NCBI RefSeq assembly: GCF_000159135.1
Contig: NZ_GG667520.1
Location: forward strand, 205,468 to 269,467
DNA: 64,000 nucleotides
Source of the DNA: Corynebacterium striatum ATCC 6940
GTDB taxonomy: Bacteria; Actinomycetota; Actinomycetes; Mycobacteriales; Mycobacteriaceae
Direction of reading: 5' to 3'
Numbering within the stretch: the first letter of the stretch is position 1; every line of letters starts with the position of its first letter. The notes under the pieces are model-generated. The model was not told the DNA's origin. It worked only from the letters and a program-made list of their open reading frames with translations, and made no database searches. This document shows positions 46,337-59,017 of the stretch, piece after piece. The position numbers were made by a program, and so were the translations under genes.

Positions 46337-46843
46337 GTGAGTCAAAAAAGAAGGAGTTTCGTCGGCATGATGGCCGCGGTGGTTATCGCGATGGCTGTCA
46401 TCGACCAAGTGTTTAAGCAAATCATGCTGTCCATCCTCACTGAGGGGGAGCCGATGAATGTCATCGGCGGATGGTTCCGCTTCTACCTTCTATTCAACCC
46501 CGGCGCTGCCTTTTCTATGGGTGGCGAGGGCAACACCTGGCTGTTTACCACTATTCAGCTGGCGTTTGTTTTGGGCGTAGCCATCGCCGCGCCACGGATG
46601 CGGGATAAATGGCAGGCCATCGGACTGGCGATGATCGCAGGCGGCGCGCTCGGTAACCTCATCGATCGCCTCTTCCGTGAGCCCGGTTTCTGGTTTGGGC
46701 ACGTGGTGGATTACATTTCCGTGGGACGCTTTGCGGTGTTCAACCTGGCAGATGCATCTATTACCTGCGGAGTCGTGGTGTTCGTCATCGCGATGTTCTT
46801 CGAAGAACGCGAAAAGGGGGCAGCGGATGCGCGAGAGTCGTAG
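46337..46843 (+). CDS. lspA: Lipoprotein signal peptidase II
   Basis: Protein of 168 aa. GTG 46337 is chosen because TAGAAT (46324-46329) ends 7 nt upstream (leaderless); in-frame starts at 46319 and 46328 are alternatives. Four membrane helices. The catalytic aspartates lie in [12 protein letters not shown] and VFNLADA. It cleaves prolipoproteins before the lipidated Cys, and two such lipoproteins are its neighbours. It overlaps the next gene by 17 bp. Confidence 0.92.
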   Translation: MSQKRRSFVGMMAAVVIAMAVIDQVFKQIMLSILTEGEPMNVIGGWFRFYLLFNPGAAFSMGGEGNTWLFTTIQLAFVLGVAIAAPRMRDKWQAIGLAMIAGGALGNLIDRLFREPGFWFGHVVDYISVGRFAVFNLADASITCGVVVFVIAMFFEEREKGAADARES

Positions 46844-47750
46844 ATTGCCGGTCCCCGAGGGCCTCGAAGGCATGCGCGCCGACGCCGCGTTGGCCAAGCT
46901 CATCGGCATCTCACGGGGCAAGGCCGCAGATTTGTGCGCGGCTGGCGACGTCGAGGTCGACGGCACCATCGTCGGCAAGTCGGACCGCTTGGAGGCAGGC
47001 GGCTGGATCGACGTCATGATGCCCGCCCCCGAAGAGCCGCTGGTTCCCAAGGAAGAGCTCGTTGAGGGCATGGACGTGCTCTACGCCGACGACGACGTCA
47101 TCTGCGTGCATAAGCCCGTGGGTGTCGCCGCGCATCCGACGTTGGGCTGGGAGGGCCCCACGGTCATTGGCGGTTTGCGGGCGGCGGGTTATCAGCTTGC
47201 CGACGCCGGCCCTACCGAGCGCAAGGGAATCGTTCATCGTCTCGACGTGGGAACCTCCGGCGTGATGGTCGTAGCTGCCAGCGAGCGCGCTTACTCGCAG
47301 CTCAAGGCGGCGTTTAAAGAGCGCACCGTCACCAAGACCTACCATGCCGTGGTGCAAGGCCTGCCGGATCCCATCGTGGGAACCATCGACGCGCCCATCG
47401 GGCGGCATCCTTCCTCGGGCTGGAAGTTCGCGGTGGTCGATGGCGGAAAGCACGCCGTCACGCACTACAAATTGCTTGAGGCCTTCCGCGAGGCGAGCCT
47501 GCTCGAGGTGCACCTGGAAACTGGCCGCACGCACCAGATTCGCGTCCACATGTCCGCCACGGGGCACCCCTGCGTGGGCGATCCGATGTATGGCTGCGAC
47601 CCGAACCTGGCCAAGCGGGTGGGCCTCATCCGGCAGTGGCTGCACGCAGTGTCATTAGGGTTCATTCACCCCGGCACCGGCAAACACTTTGAAGTCACAG
47701 CACCTTACCCGGAGGACCTGCGGCATGCACTCGAGGTTTTGCGCGGATGA
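46827..47750 (+). CDS. rluD: RluA/RluD-family 23S rRNA pseudouridine synthase
   Basis: Protein of 307 aa from ATG 46827 with AGGGGG upstream, starting inside lspA. An N-terminal S4 domain (about 10-70, with [20 protein letters not shown]) is followed by the catalytic domain with [11 protein letters not shown] (Asp140) and [10 protein letters not shown]. The lspA-rluD pair is common in actinobacteria. The exact rRNA target (1911/1915/1917 type) is inferred from the family. Confidence 0.88.
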   Translation: MRESRRLPVPEGLEGMRADAALAKLIGISRGKAADLCAAGDVEVDGTIVGKSDRLEAGGWIDVMMPAPEEPLVPKEELVEGMDVLYADDDVICVHKPVGVAAHPTLGWEGPTVIGGLRAAGYQLADAGPTERKGIVHRLDVGTSGVMVVAASERAYSQLKAAFKERTVTKTYHAVVQGLPDPIVGTIDAPIGRHPSSGWKFAVVDGGKHAVTHYKLLEAFREASLLEVHLETGRTHQIRVHMSATGHPCVGDPMYGCDPNLAKRVGLIRQWLHAVSLGFIHPGTGKHFEVTAPYPEDLRHALEVLRG

Positions 47751-48322
47751 AGCACCCCCCGGAGATCTATCGGCGGCGTCGTATAGCGGCGGCCGTATTG
47801 ACGCTGCTACTTGTCGTGTTCGTGCTGCTGTGTTTTGGCCTGTTCGGCACCAAGTCCACCGTGGCCCTGCAAGGCGACCTACTAGGGCCCGATAACGAGT
47901 CCCGTGCGGACTACGTCGAACGCGTCGCAGGCAGTGTGGCAACCGCTGACGAACCGACCTACGCCCTGGTGAGCTTCCGGGAATCCTTGAACGCGCAGCA
48001 AGTCAACGCGGTGGTGGAGCCCGCCACGCGAATGAATGCGATCATCATCGGCATGGCCGCGCCCATCGCGGTACCGGAGCCTGTCAATGGCGCCAGCCGG
48101 GCTGACGTCATCGACACGGAAATCACGCGTCTTCGCGATTCCTATCAGGGAGTCGGTCAGGTGGAAGTTCCCTCGAAGATTGATGCGGTTATCGTGTGGT
48201 CGGATGGCGATAGCTTGCGCACGATTGCGCAAAACAACATGGTGGAAGCAGTAGAAGCCGCGCCTAGCGACGCCGCCTGGGGCACCTTTGGCGTGCGCCC
48301 GTTGTCGTCCCTGAAGGAGTAA
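47747..48322 (+). CDS. Single-pass membrane protein, function unknown
   Basis: Protein of 191 aa overlapping rluD by 4 bp (ATGA). A basic start ([10 protein letters not shown]) precedes one membrane helix (about 13-32), and an extracytoplasmic domain of about 155 residues follows. It contains [14 protein letters not shown] and ends in [12 protein letters not shown] recognise no named family; similar genes follow rluD in other corynebacteria. Translational coupling suggests an operon with lspA and rluD. Confidence 0.7.
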   Translation: MKHPPEIYRRRRIAAAVLTLLLVVFVLLCFGLFGTKSTVALQGDLLGPDNESRADYVERVAGSVATADEPTYALVSFRESLNAQQVNAVVEPATRMNAIIIGMAAPIAVPEPVNGASRADVIDTEITRLRDSYQGVGQVEVPSKIDAVIVWSDGDSLRTIAQNNMVEAVEAAPSDAAWGTFGVRPLSSLKE

Positions 48323-48324
48323 GC

Positions 48325-48588
48325 ATGAAGATTTTTGCCGATACCAGCACTTGGATGCCCAACTATCGCTTCGGCTACATCTTGGTGTGGGCGGGCCTTG
48401 TCATTGGCCTCGTGGCACTTTTCCTCCAGATCGCCAGGGGCGGGGAGGCGCTGTCCATTGGGGTTGCCGGGTTCGTGGTGCTCTATAGCGCCGCGATGGT
48501 GGTGCTAATGCCACGCTGGGCGTTGAATGCCGAGGAGGAACAGGAGCGGCGTCGGAAAGCGAAGGAAGCCCGCCGCGAGCTGCGTTAA
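48325..48588 (+). CDS. Small two-helix membrane protein, function unknown
   Basis: Protein of 87 aa starting 2 bp after the previous stop. Two hydrophobic helices (about 15-37 and 43-63) are followed by a basic, Arg/Glu/Lys-rich helix. Same operon as the preceding gene. It overlaps convergent rarD by 4 bp. Confidence 0.7.
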   Translation: MKIFADTSTWMPNYRFGYILVWAGLVIGLVALFLQIARGGEALSIGVAGFVVLYSAAMVVLMPRWALNAEEEQERRRKAKEARRELR

Positions 48589-49472
48589 TCCTCGCTGATG
48601 GTGTGCAAGCGCTTGGCGCGGTGGGAGGCGCGGTGCATGCGGGCGAGGTCTGCTAGGTAGATAACGACCGCGACCCAAATGATGCCGAAGCCAATCCAAC
48701 GCTGCGTGGACATGTGCTCGTGAGTGACGAATAGTGCCCACAGCATCTGCATGATGGGGGTCATGTATTGCAGCATGCCCACCGTGGCCAGAGGCAGCTG
48801 CTTGGCACCCTTGGCGAAGCACAAAAGCGGTAGCGCGGTGACTAGGCCGGAAGCGACGAGCAACACGATGTGCATGGGGCCTTCGGTTGTAAACGTGGAT
48901 TCGCCGCGGATGCTCAGCCACGTGAGGTAGCCGATGGCCACTGGCAGCATCACGATGGTTTCTGCGGCCACGGAACCGGTGGAGGAGACGCTGAGCTGCT
49001 TCTTCATCAGGCCGTAGATGCCGAAGCTGCCCGCGAGCGCCAAGGAAATGTACGGGGCTTGGCCGGTCATGAAGGTCAGCCACAGTACGGCGATGAATGC
49101 CACGCCAACCGACGCCGCCTGTGCCTTGTTGAGCGATTCCTTCAGGAAGATGATGCCCAAAGCCACCGAGACCAGCGGGTTGATGAAGTAGCCGAGTGCC
49201 GCGTCGGCCACGTGCCCGGTGTTGATGGCGATAACGTACGTGCCCCAGTTGATGGTGATGGCCACGCCGCAGGCCAGCATCCAGGCCCACGTGCGCGCGC
49301 TGAAAGCTCGCAGCTCCCGCCAGCCGCCCGAGATGAGGAGGAAGCCGGTGACGAGGACAGCCGTCCATACGATGCGGTGGGCGAGGATCTCAAAAGGTCC
49401 GGCGGGCAGCAGAAGCGGGAAGAAGGCGGGGAAGAAGCCCCACATGAGATAGGCGGCAACGGTGTAAATCAT
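48585..49472 (-). CDS. rarD: RarD/EamA-family transporter
   Basis: Protein of 295 aa, the usual family length, from ATG 49472; TACATT ends 8 nt upstream and AAGGAG 14 nt upstream. Ten membrane helices in two EamA repeats. Characteristic RarD pieces are YLMWGFFPAFFPLL, EILAHRIVWT, NWGTYVIAIN, LGYFINPLVSVALG and LQYMTPIMQ. The substrate is unknown; chloramphenicol sensitivity is the founding phenotype in Pseudomonas. Confidence 0.88.
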   Translation of the reverse strand: MIYTVAAYLMWGFFPAFFPLLLPAGPFEILAHRIVWTAVLVTGFLLISGGWRELRAFSARTWAWMLACGVAITINWGTYVIAINTGHVADAALGYFINPLVSVALGIIFLKESLNKAQAASVGVAFIAVLWLTFMTGQAPYISLALAGSFGIYGLMKKQLSVSSTGSVAAETIVMLPVAIGYLTWLSIRGESTFTTEGPMHIVLLVASGLVTALPLLCFAKGAKQLPLATVGMLQYMTPIMQMLWALFVTHEHMSTQRWIGFGIIWVAVVIYLADLARMHRASHRAKRLHTISED

Positions 49473-49579
49473 CGAGAGACAATGTACTCCTTCGCCATAT
49501 CGTGGGAAACAATTCCTATCAGTCGGGTGCGGTGCGCAGGGCTGATGGCGGGGTTTGACGCGCCCGCTAGACTGTCCGC

Positions 49580-53152
<3,573 letters not shown>

Positions 53153-53186
53153 GACCTTGTAGATAGACCGCTCTGACTATTGAAAG

Positions 53187-53236
53187 ATCGTACCTATTGG
53201 GTAAAAATAGCCTAATGGGTACGATTTACTTTTATT
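53187..53236 (+). terminator. Intrinsic terminator of dnaE
   Basis: A 15-bp stem with two G-U pairs (53187-53201 with 53211-53225), loop TAAAAATAG, then TTTACTTTTATTT. The wobble pairs favour the + strand RNA. Confidence 0.85.
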
Positions 53237-53316
53237 TGCAGGCCTTGAGCTGCGGGTTTGAATTTTTGAATTTAATTCCCGGAATGTCATTTGTGGGCAA
53301 GCCGTGTCGGCCAATC

Positions 53317-53332
53317 TAGACCGCATAGTCTA
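53317..53332. promoter_or_regulatory. McbR-type operator TAGAC-N6-GTCTA
   Basis: TAGAC (53317-53321), CGCATA, GTCTA (53328-53332) is an exact match to the C. glutamicum McbR binding motif; one flanking base pair (C/G) extends the palindrome. McbR represses methionine and sulfur genes in response to S-adenosylhomocysteine. The site is 45 bp before the MetE-family start. Confidence 0.8.
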
Positions 53333-53377
53333 GACGATATCGACAAAGCAACATCGACACTGGAGGTCCAAACGCTC

Positions 53378-54580
53378 ATGGTCAATAAGATTCGCACTAC
53401 CCACGTTGGCTCCCTGCCACGCACCAAGGAACTGCTAGAGGCGAACCTGGAGCGCTCCGCAGGAACCATCTCCGACGAGAAGCTCCACGAGATTCTGGAT
53501 CGCTCCGTCGACGACGTGGTCAAGCGCCAGGTCGACATGGGCATCGACATCCTCAACGAAGGTGAGTACGGCCACATCACCTCCGGCGCGGTGGATTACG
53601 GTGCATGGTGGAACTACTCCTTCACCCGTCTGGGTGGCCTGACCATGACCGATAAGGACCGCTGGGAGATCGGCGACAAGATTCGCTCTGAGCCGGGCAA
53701 GATTCGCTTGTCCTCCATGAAGGACCGCCGCGACCGCGCCCTCTTTGCCGACGCCTACAACGATCCGGATTCCGGCATCTTCACCGGCCGCAAGAAGGTT
53801 GCGAACCCAGAGTTCACCGGCCCGGTTACCTACATCGGCCAGGATCAGGTCGATGCGGACGTGAAGCTGCTCAAGAACGCAATGGACAAGGCTGGAGCGA
53901 AGGATGGCTTCGTTGCGGCCCTTTCCCCGGGATCTGCAGCGCGCCTGCCTAACAAGTACTACGAGGAGGACTCTGACCTTGTTCGCGCTTGTGGCGAGGC
54001 GCTGAAGTCCGAGTACAAGGCCATCACCGATGCGGGCCTGACAGTGCAGTTCGATGCCCCGGACTTGGCCGAGGCATGGGACAGCGTGGTCCCAGAGCCG
54101 ACCGTGAAGGACTTTCAGGCCTTCTTGCATGAGCGCATTGAGATCCTCAACGAGTCCATCAAGGACATCCCGCGCGAGCAGACCCGTCTCCACATCTGCT
54201 GGGGCTCCTGGCATGGCCCGCATGTGACCGACATTCCTTTCGGTGACATCATCGAGGAGATTCTGCAGGCGAAGGTCGGCGGCTTCTCCTTCGAGGGCGC
54301 CTCGCCGCGTCACGCTCATGAGTGGCGTGTGTGGCAGGACCACAAGCTGCCGGAGGGCACCGTCATCTACCCAGGCGTGGTCTCGCACTCCACCAACGCA
54401 GTGGAGCACCCGCAGCTCGTGGCCGACCGCATCATCAAGTTCGCCGAGCTGGTAGGCCCGGAGAACGTCGTGGCCTCCACGGACTGCGGCCTGGGTGGGC
54501 GTCTGCACTACCAGATCGCGTGGGCAAAGCTACAAGCGCTTGTCGACGGCGCCGAAATCGCCACCAAGGAGCTGTTCTAG
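53378..54580 (+). CDS. MetE-family cobalamin-independent methyltransferase
   Basis: Protein of 400 aa from ATG 53378 with GGAGG 11 nt upstream. It corresponds to the C-terminal catalytic half of MetE only (full MetE is about 750 aa). It opens RTTHVGSLPRTKEL, with zinc ligands in LHICWGSWHG (His272, Cys274) and STDCGLGG (Cys370). Single-domain members transfer methyl or alkyl groups to thiols; the McbR-type operator argues for a role in methionine or homocysteine metabolism. It may be an alternative methionine synthase needing a different methyl donor. Confidence 0.85.
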   Translation: MVNKIRTTHVGSLPRTKELLEANLERSAGTISDEKLHEILDRSVDDVVKRQVDMGIDILNEGEYGHITSGAVDYGAWWNYSFTRLGGLTMTDKDRWEIGDKIRSEPGKIRLSSMKDRRDRALFADAYNDPDSGIFTGRKKVANPEFTGPVTYIGQDQVDADVKLLKNAMDKAGAKDGFVAALSPGSAARLPNKYYEEDSDLVRACGEALKSEYKAITDAGLTVQFDAPDLAEAWDSVVPEPTVKDFQAFLHERIEILNESIKDIPREQTRLHICWGSWHGPHVTDIPFGDIIEEILQAKVGGFSFEGASPRHAHEWRVWQDHKLPEGTVIYPGVVSHSTNAVEHPQLVADRIIKFAELVGPENVVASTDCGLGGRLHYQIAWAKLQALVDGAEIATKELF

Positions 54581-54610
54581 TACGCGCCCTGGCTGTTGCC
54601 GGGAATGCAG

Positions 54611-54658
54611 AAGCAGCACGTACCCTTCTCCTTACGGGAGGGACACGTGCTGCTTTTG
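54611..54658. terminator. Bidirectional terminator after the MetE-family gene
   Basis: Perfect 11-bp stem AAGCAGCACGT/ACGTGCTGCTT (54611-54621 with 54645-54655), an inner CTCC/GGAG stem, then TTTTGTGTTTT. Confidence 0.85.
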
Positions 54659-54672
54659 TGTTTTAAGGGGTA

Positions 54673-55173
54673 TTAGACATTGACGCCTGCGTTGCGCAGC
54701 ATCTCCTTGACCGGCTCGAGGAGGGCCGGGTTAGACTTAGCGACCATTGCGAGAGCCTGGACAACCGCAGCGACGCCGGTCAGGGCGACGGAGATCCAAG
54801 AGAAGACTTCCTTGGTCCCCTCAGACGGGCGAGCGGACTGTGCCCACTCCGGCATCTTCGACCATTTTTCCTCTTCCTTGGCCTTATCGGCAGCGTTTTG
54901 CTCTGCAGCAACGCAGTCCGGGGTCTTCGGCATGCCGGAGGAACCGTAGCCGTTGAAGATTCCCTTGAGCAGCTCCTGTGGGCCCATAAAAGAAGAACCA
55001 GCGGTGCCGTTTTCAACAGCATCCTTGTGGGCCTGCTTAGCTTTATCAACCTGAGCTTGGCATTCAGCGGACAGTTCCGGTGCGGGAGCGGCTGGAGCGG
55101 CGTTAGCGGCGACAGGGGTGATGAGAGCAAGACCGGCGGTGCAAGCGGCGACCAAAGTCGTGGAAAGTCGCAT
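54673..55173 (-). CDS. Small secreted protein, function unknown
   Basis: Protein of 166 aa. AAGGAG lies 11 nt before the ATG and an extended -10 (TGGTATAG) further up. Signal peptide residues 1-26 end in ANA. The mature 140 residues have two Cys (in AECQAQVDKAKQ and TPDCVAAEQ), likely a disulfide, then a Lys/Glu/Ala-rich middle, a hydrophobic segment (about 123-143: VFSWISVALTGVAAVVQALAM) and a short helix. This could be a small membrane-anchored or outer mycomembrane-associated protein. I recognise no family; it looks Corynebacterium-specific. Confidence 0.65.
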   Translation of the reverse strand: MRLSTTLVAACTAGLALITPVAANAAPAAPAPELSAECQAQVDKAKQAHKDAVENGTAGSSFMGPQELLKGIFNGYGSSGMPKTPDCVAAEQNAADKAKEEEKWSKMPEWAQSARPSEGTKEVFSWISVALTGVAAVVQALAMVAKSNPALLEPVKEMLRNAGVNV

Positions 55174-55270
55174 AAGAGTTAGTTCTCCTTGAGAGTTGGC
55201 ATCAAAGCCGATGGGATTTAAATCTCCTATACCATAGCAAGGTCTTTATAACTTGGAGAAATCTAATTGT

Positions 55271-56187
55271 CTAAAAGTATTTTTCCAGTTCGGAACGCAG
55301 ATTTTCAGACAAGACTCGCGGAATGAGGTCGCCGGCCTGAGAGAATTCATCGGTGCTGAAGTCACGGTTGTTGACGTAGGTGGTGAGCTTAGCATTTGCG
55401 GGGTCGGTGACGTCGTAGACAAAGATGCCGCCAAGACGCTCAGCACCAACGAACGCGTAGGTCTTGTCACCCACCTTGCCGATGGCTAGTGCTTCTGGTT
55501 CAGGGCCCTTGTTATCGGAACGGTCGTCGAACTCCGCGGACTCGTTGTCGGCGTTGTGGTTGAGAACGCCCTCAGCATGCAGCTTGGCGCTGATTTCCTC
55601 GTTCCAGCCAGAAGCGTTAGTGACCTTCAAGTTGCCAGCGACCTTCTTGTTGGCAACTTCATTGAGGGCGACGTCGCCAAGCGTGCCCTCGCACACCTTG
55701 CCTTCTTTGATGAGGTCCTTGAGTTCGGTCTCGTCGGTGTAGACACCGGTGCCGCCCTCGTCCTCGGCAACGCCCCATTCACGCGCGTCGCCCTCGTTCG
55801 TCAGCAGCGCGTAGGAGCCATCTGCAGTGATGTGCACGTTGCCAGGCAAGGAGCCAACGCCGACGCGGCCTAACTCCTTGCCGGTGGTGACATCGAAGAA
55901 GAGGGCTTCGCCCGGCTGCGTCTTGTCGGCTTGCTGTACGGCAGCAACTGCCAGGCCATCGCGGCGTACGGCGACGGAGTTGATCTCTTCGTCTCCGCCT
56001 GCGGAGACAGTGGAACCCTTCTGTGGATTCGCGGCGTCAGTTCGAGGGCGGCATTTTCGGCAGAGTGCTCGACTGGCTTGGCCACGATTGCAGCGTTAGC
56101 TGGAACTACCAGGGAGAACCCAGTAGCTGCAGCTGCGCACAGCGCAAGGACGCGGCGGCGAAGGGGGAAACGGTCAGCGTGAATCAC
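55271..56187 (-). pseudogene. Decayed choice-of-anchor-I beta-propeller (secreted phosphatase/esterase-like)
   Basis: GTG 56187 opens a good signal peptide (RRRVLALCAAAATGF, ending ANAA) and reads to ELTP near 56040. A frame change then follows. The next frame reads DAANPQKG, EINSVAVRRDGLAVAAVQQ, LPGNVHITADGSYALLTNEG, DAREWGVAEDEG, RSDNKGPEPEALAIG, YAFVGAERLGGIFVYDVTDP and NNRDF, and stops at 55271. These are ordered blocks of the choice-of-anchor-I family, but the intact family is much longer: segments between NEG and the DAR block, the GGRSFS block and everything after GDL are missing. The signs are a frameshift plus several internal deletions. Confidence 0.8.
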
Positions 56188-56412
56188 GGTTGTGCGCTCC
56201 TTTGAAGAAAGTTGGAGAGAAGGCATGAGAAAAGCAGGCCGCGCAATGGCCTATAGTGGGCTCAAAGCGCCTCGGGATACCTTTGCTACTCAAGATGAGC
56301 GGGGCAGAAAATTAACGCAACGGCGAGGGAAGTTTTAAGTTAAATTCCGGTTAATCGGTCGATTGCTAGGTAATGTGCTCCGCGCCAGCGCTGCGCGCTA
56401 GACTTGGCACCT

Positions 56413-57696
56413 ATGACTGATACCTCCGTTGCTTTTGAGCCTATCCATGCCTCTGATATTCAAATGGCGCAGGCGCGAATTAGCTCGGAAATTGCGCCCA
56501 CCCCGCTGCAGTACTGCCCGCGTCTTTCCCTTGAGACCGGCTACGAGGTCTATCTCAAGCGCGAGGACCTGCAAGACGTGCGCTCCTACAAGATCCGCGG
56601 TGCGCTCTTTGGTATCTCCAACTTGTCGGAGGAACAGCGCTCCCACGGCATAGTGACCGCCTCTGCCGGCAACCACGCGCAGGGCGTGGCCTTTGCCTGC
56701 CGCTCCATGGGAATCCAGGGCAAGATTTTCGTCCCAGAGCCAACGCCGAAGCAGAAGCGCGACCGCATCATGGTCCACGGTGGGGACATGGTGGAGCTGG
56801 TGGTCACCGGCGCCAACTTTGACGAGGCGGCAGCTGCCGCGCATGCCGACGCCGCCGCCCGCGGCGCCATCTTCATCGAGCCCTTTGACGCCCGCGACAC
56901 CATCACCGGCCAAGGCACCGTGGCCGCAGAGGTCCTCTCGCAGCTGTCCGCCCAAGGCAAGTCCCTCGATACCATCGTCGTTCCTGTTGGTGGCGGCGGG
57001 CTCATCTCCGGCATCACCTCCTACCTCGCGGACATGGCACCGCGGACGGCGATCGTGGGGATTGAGCCGGCGGGCGCGGCGTCGCTAAGCGCGGCGTTTG
57101 ATGCAGGTGAACCCGTGACCTTGACAACCGTCGATCCCTTCGTCGATGGTGCCGCAGTCAAGCGCATCGGAGCGCTGCCTTTCCAAATACTGGAGGCAAA
57201 CCAGGGGCGCCTGCACTGGGATATCGCTTCCGAGGGCCTGGTGTGCACGGAACAGTTGGGGCTCTACCAGAACGAAGGAATCATCGCCGAGCCTGCGGGC
57301 GCCTTGTCCGTGGCGGGTTTGCGCGAGCTGAAGCTGGCTCCGGGCAGCGTGGTTGTGTGCGTTATCTCGGGCGGCAACAACGACGTCCTGCGCTACGCGG
57401 AAATCATGGAGCGCTCCCTGGTCCACCGTGGTCTGAAGCACTACTTCCTGGTCAACTTCCCGCAGGAACCGGGCCAGCTGCGTCACTTCCTGCAGGACAT
57501 CCTGGGGCCAGATGATGACATCACGCTCTTCGAATACTTAAAGCGCAACAACCGCGAGACGGGTGCGGCGCTGGTGGGCTTGGAGCTCGGACGCGCCTCG
57601 GACATCGAGGGTTTGCTGCAGCGCATGGCCGATTCCAAGATTAACGTGCAGCAGCTCAAGCCGGGCACCCCGGAGTATGACTTCCTCGTGGCTTAG
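56413..57696 (+). CDS. ilvA: Threonine dehydratase (biosynthetic)
   Basis: Protein of 427 aa from ATG 56413; TAGACT (56399-56404) ends 8 nt upstream. PLP lysine Lys60 in SYKIRG, SAGNHAQG, and the phosphate cup GGGGL (193-197). A single C-terminal ACT-like regulatory domain (about 335-427), as in C. glutamicum, confers isoleucine feedback. It makes 2-oxobutyrate, the first step to isoleucine; ileS with its Ile-sensing T-box lies elsewhere in the same window. Confidence 0.94.
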   Translation: MTDTSVAFEPIHASDIQMAQARISSEIAPTPLQYCPRLSLETGYEVYLKREDLQDVRSYKIRGALFGISNLSEEQRSHGIVTASAGNHAQGVAFACRSMGIQGKIFVPEPTPKQKRDRIMVHGGDMVELVVTGANFDEAAAAAHADAAARGAIFIEPFDARDTITGQGTVAAEVLSQLSAQGKSLDTIVVPVGGGGLISGITSYLADMAPRTAIVGIEPAGAASLSAAFDAGEPVTLTTVDPFVDGAAVKRIGALPFQILEANQGRLHWDIASEGLVCTEQLGLYQNEGIIAEPAGALSVAGLRELKLAPGSVVVCVISGGNNDVLRYAEIMERSLVHRGLKHYFLVNFPQEPGQLRHFLQDILGPDDDITLFEYLKRNNRETGAALVGLELGRASDIEGLLQRMADSKINVQQLKPGTPEYDFLVA

Positions 57697-57711
57697 GTAC
57701 GCTAATTAGCT

Positions 57712-58353
57712 GTGCTGACTAGCTATGAGCGCCCCGCGCTGGGGCAGGTGGAAAACGAGATTGAGATTAAGCGTTCGCGCTTCATCACGCTCGTGGACCG
57801 CGTGACGAATGAGGAGGAAGCACGCGCGTTTATCGACGCCGCGCGGGAGCGCTTTCCGGACGCCCGTCACCATTGCTCGGCGTATATCTACCACGTGGAT
57901 GGGGCGAACCCCGTGGAGCGCTCCTCCGATGATGGCGAGCCCTCCGGAACCGCCGGAAAGCCCATGCTCGATGTGCTCAAAGGCTCCGGGATGCTGGACC
58001 TGTGCGCGGTCGTGGTGCGCTACTTCGGCGGCGTCAAGCTGGGCGCGGGCGGCTTGGTCCATGCTTATGGCGGCTCCGTGAGCGAGGCGATCGAGCTTGT
58101 CTCACGGAGTACGCGTGCTCTGCGCGAGCTCTACACGGTGGAGTTTTCTCATGCCGATGCCGGGCGCTTGGAGGCGGAGCTGCGCAACCGCGGATACGAC
58201 ATCACTGATACCGCCTATGAGGCAGCGGTGGTCTATACGCTCGCCATTGAGCCGGGCGGCAAAGAAGACCTGGATGCCACGCTTGCGGCGCTGACCCAAG
58301 GCGTGGGGCAGGCAAAGGAAGCCGGTACCGCGTGGGTGGAGCTGGCTAGCTGA
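57712..58353 (+). CDS. YigZ/IMPACT-family protein
   Basis: Protein of 213 aa from GTG 57712. The UPF0029 core includes KRSRFITLVDRV, DARHHCSAYIYHV, SDDGEPSGTAGKPMLDVL and VRYFGGVKLGAGGLVHAYG. The C-terminal domain (about 145-205) resembles the RNA-binding fold. Bacterial members are linked to ribosome or translation-factor handling, but no activity is settled. Confidence 0.88.
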   Translation: MLTSYERPALGQVENEIEIKRSRFITLVDRVTNEEEARAFIDAARERFPDARHHCSAYIYHVDGANPVERSSDDGEPSGTAGKPMLDVLKGSGMLDLCAVVVRYFGGVKLGAGGLVHAYGGSVSEAIELVSRSTRALRELYTVEFSHADAGRLEAELRNRGYDITDTAYEAAVVYTLAIEPGGKEDLDATLAALTQGVGQAKEAGTAWVELAS

Positions 58354-58374
58354 CGCTGCGCTAGAATAGCCGCT

Positions 58375-58611
58375 ATGACTATGCAGCGACGCCCTAACAA
58401 TCCGATCGAGCTTAAGAAGCAACAGGTACGCAAGTACTCCCGCAATGCGGTGGTTTCCGTGGTGGGCGGTGTTGCTGGTGGCGTGCTGCTCGGCTGGGCG
58501 CTGACGGGCTTTTGGACCTGGATGACCTTGGGCCTCATCGTCGCTGTGGTCGGCGGTGTCTATAACTGGACCAAGGTCCAAAAGATCGTCAACGAGAACA
58601 ACAACCGTTAA
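58375..58611 (+). CDS. Small membrane protein, function unknown
   Basis: Protein of 78 aa. TAGAAT (58362-58367) ends exactly 7 nt before the ATG, a textbook leaderless start. A basic N-terminus (NPIELKKQQVRKYSRN) precedes two adjacent Gly/Val-rich hydrophobic helices (about 26-46 and 49-66). No family recognised. Confidence 0.7.
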   Translation: MTMQRRPNNPIELKKQQVRKYSRNAVVSVVGGVAGGVLLGWALTGFWTWMTLGLIVAVVGGVYNWTKVQKIVNENNNR

Positions 58612-58630
58612 GCGCGGTTTTTCTTTAGCC

Positions 58631-59017
58631 ATGCCCCTCCAACCTGACTCCAAACCTGTCCGCATTGATGCGTGGGTGTGGTCTGTCCGCATGGCCAAAA
58701 CTCGTTCGGAGGCCGCAGACGCAGTCAAGGCCGGGCACGTCAAACTCAACGGGAACGCCACCAAGCCCTCGCAGCAGGTGGTTCCGGGGGATCGCGTGCG
58801 AATCTGGCGCAACCACCACGAGCACGACCTCGAGGTTCTTGCAACCGTGTCGAAGCGCGTGGGTGCTCCCATCGCGCGCACCTGCTACGTCGATCACGCG
58901 CCGCCGCCACCGCCTAAAGAGTTCATGCCTTCGGTTCCGGTGCGCGAGCGCGGCTCCGGACGACCCACCAAGAAGGAACGCCGCGAGATGGATAAGTTCC
59001 GCGGCGGCTTCCGCTAG
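58631..59017 (+). CDS. S4-domain RNA-binding protein (Hsp15-like)
   Basis: Protein of 128 aa from ATG 58631. The S4 domain is at the N-terminus: RIDAWVWSVRMAKTRSEAADAVKAGHVKLNG, here shown by RIDAWVW and KAGHVKLNG. A basic C-terminal tail with GSGRPTKKERREMDKF follows. E. coli Hsp15 rescues stalled 50S with peptidyl-tRNA; a similar role is inferred. Overlaps relS by 4 bp tail to tail. Confidence 0.85.
   Translation: MPLQPDSKPVRIDAWVWSVRMAKTRSEAADAVKAGHVKLNGNATKPSQQVVPGDRVRIWRNHHEHDLEVLATVSKRVGAPIARTCYVDHAPPPPPKEFMPSVPVRERGSGRPTKKERREMDKFRGGFR

Noticed and set aside
53153..53377. SAM or cobalamin riboswitch before the MetE-family gene
   Set aside because: No SAM-box or B12-box sequences; the region holds the dnaE terminator and a protein operator.
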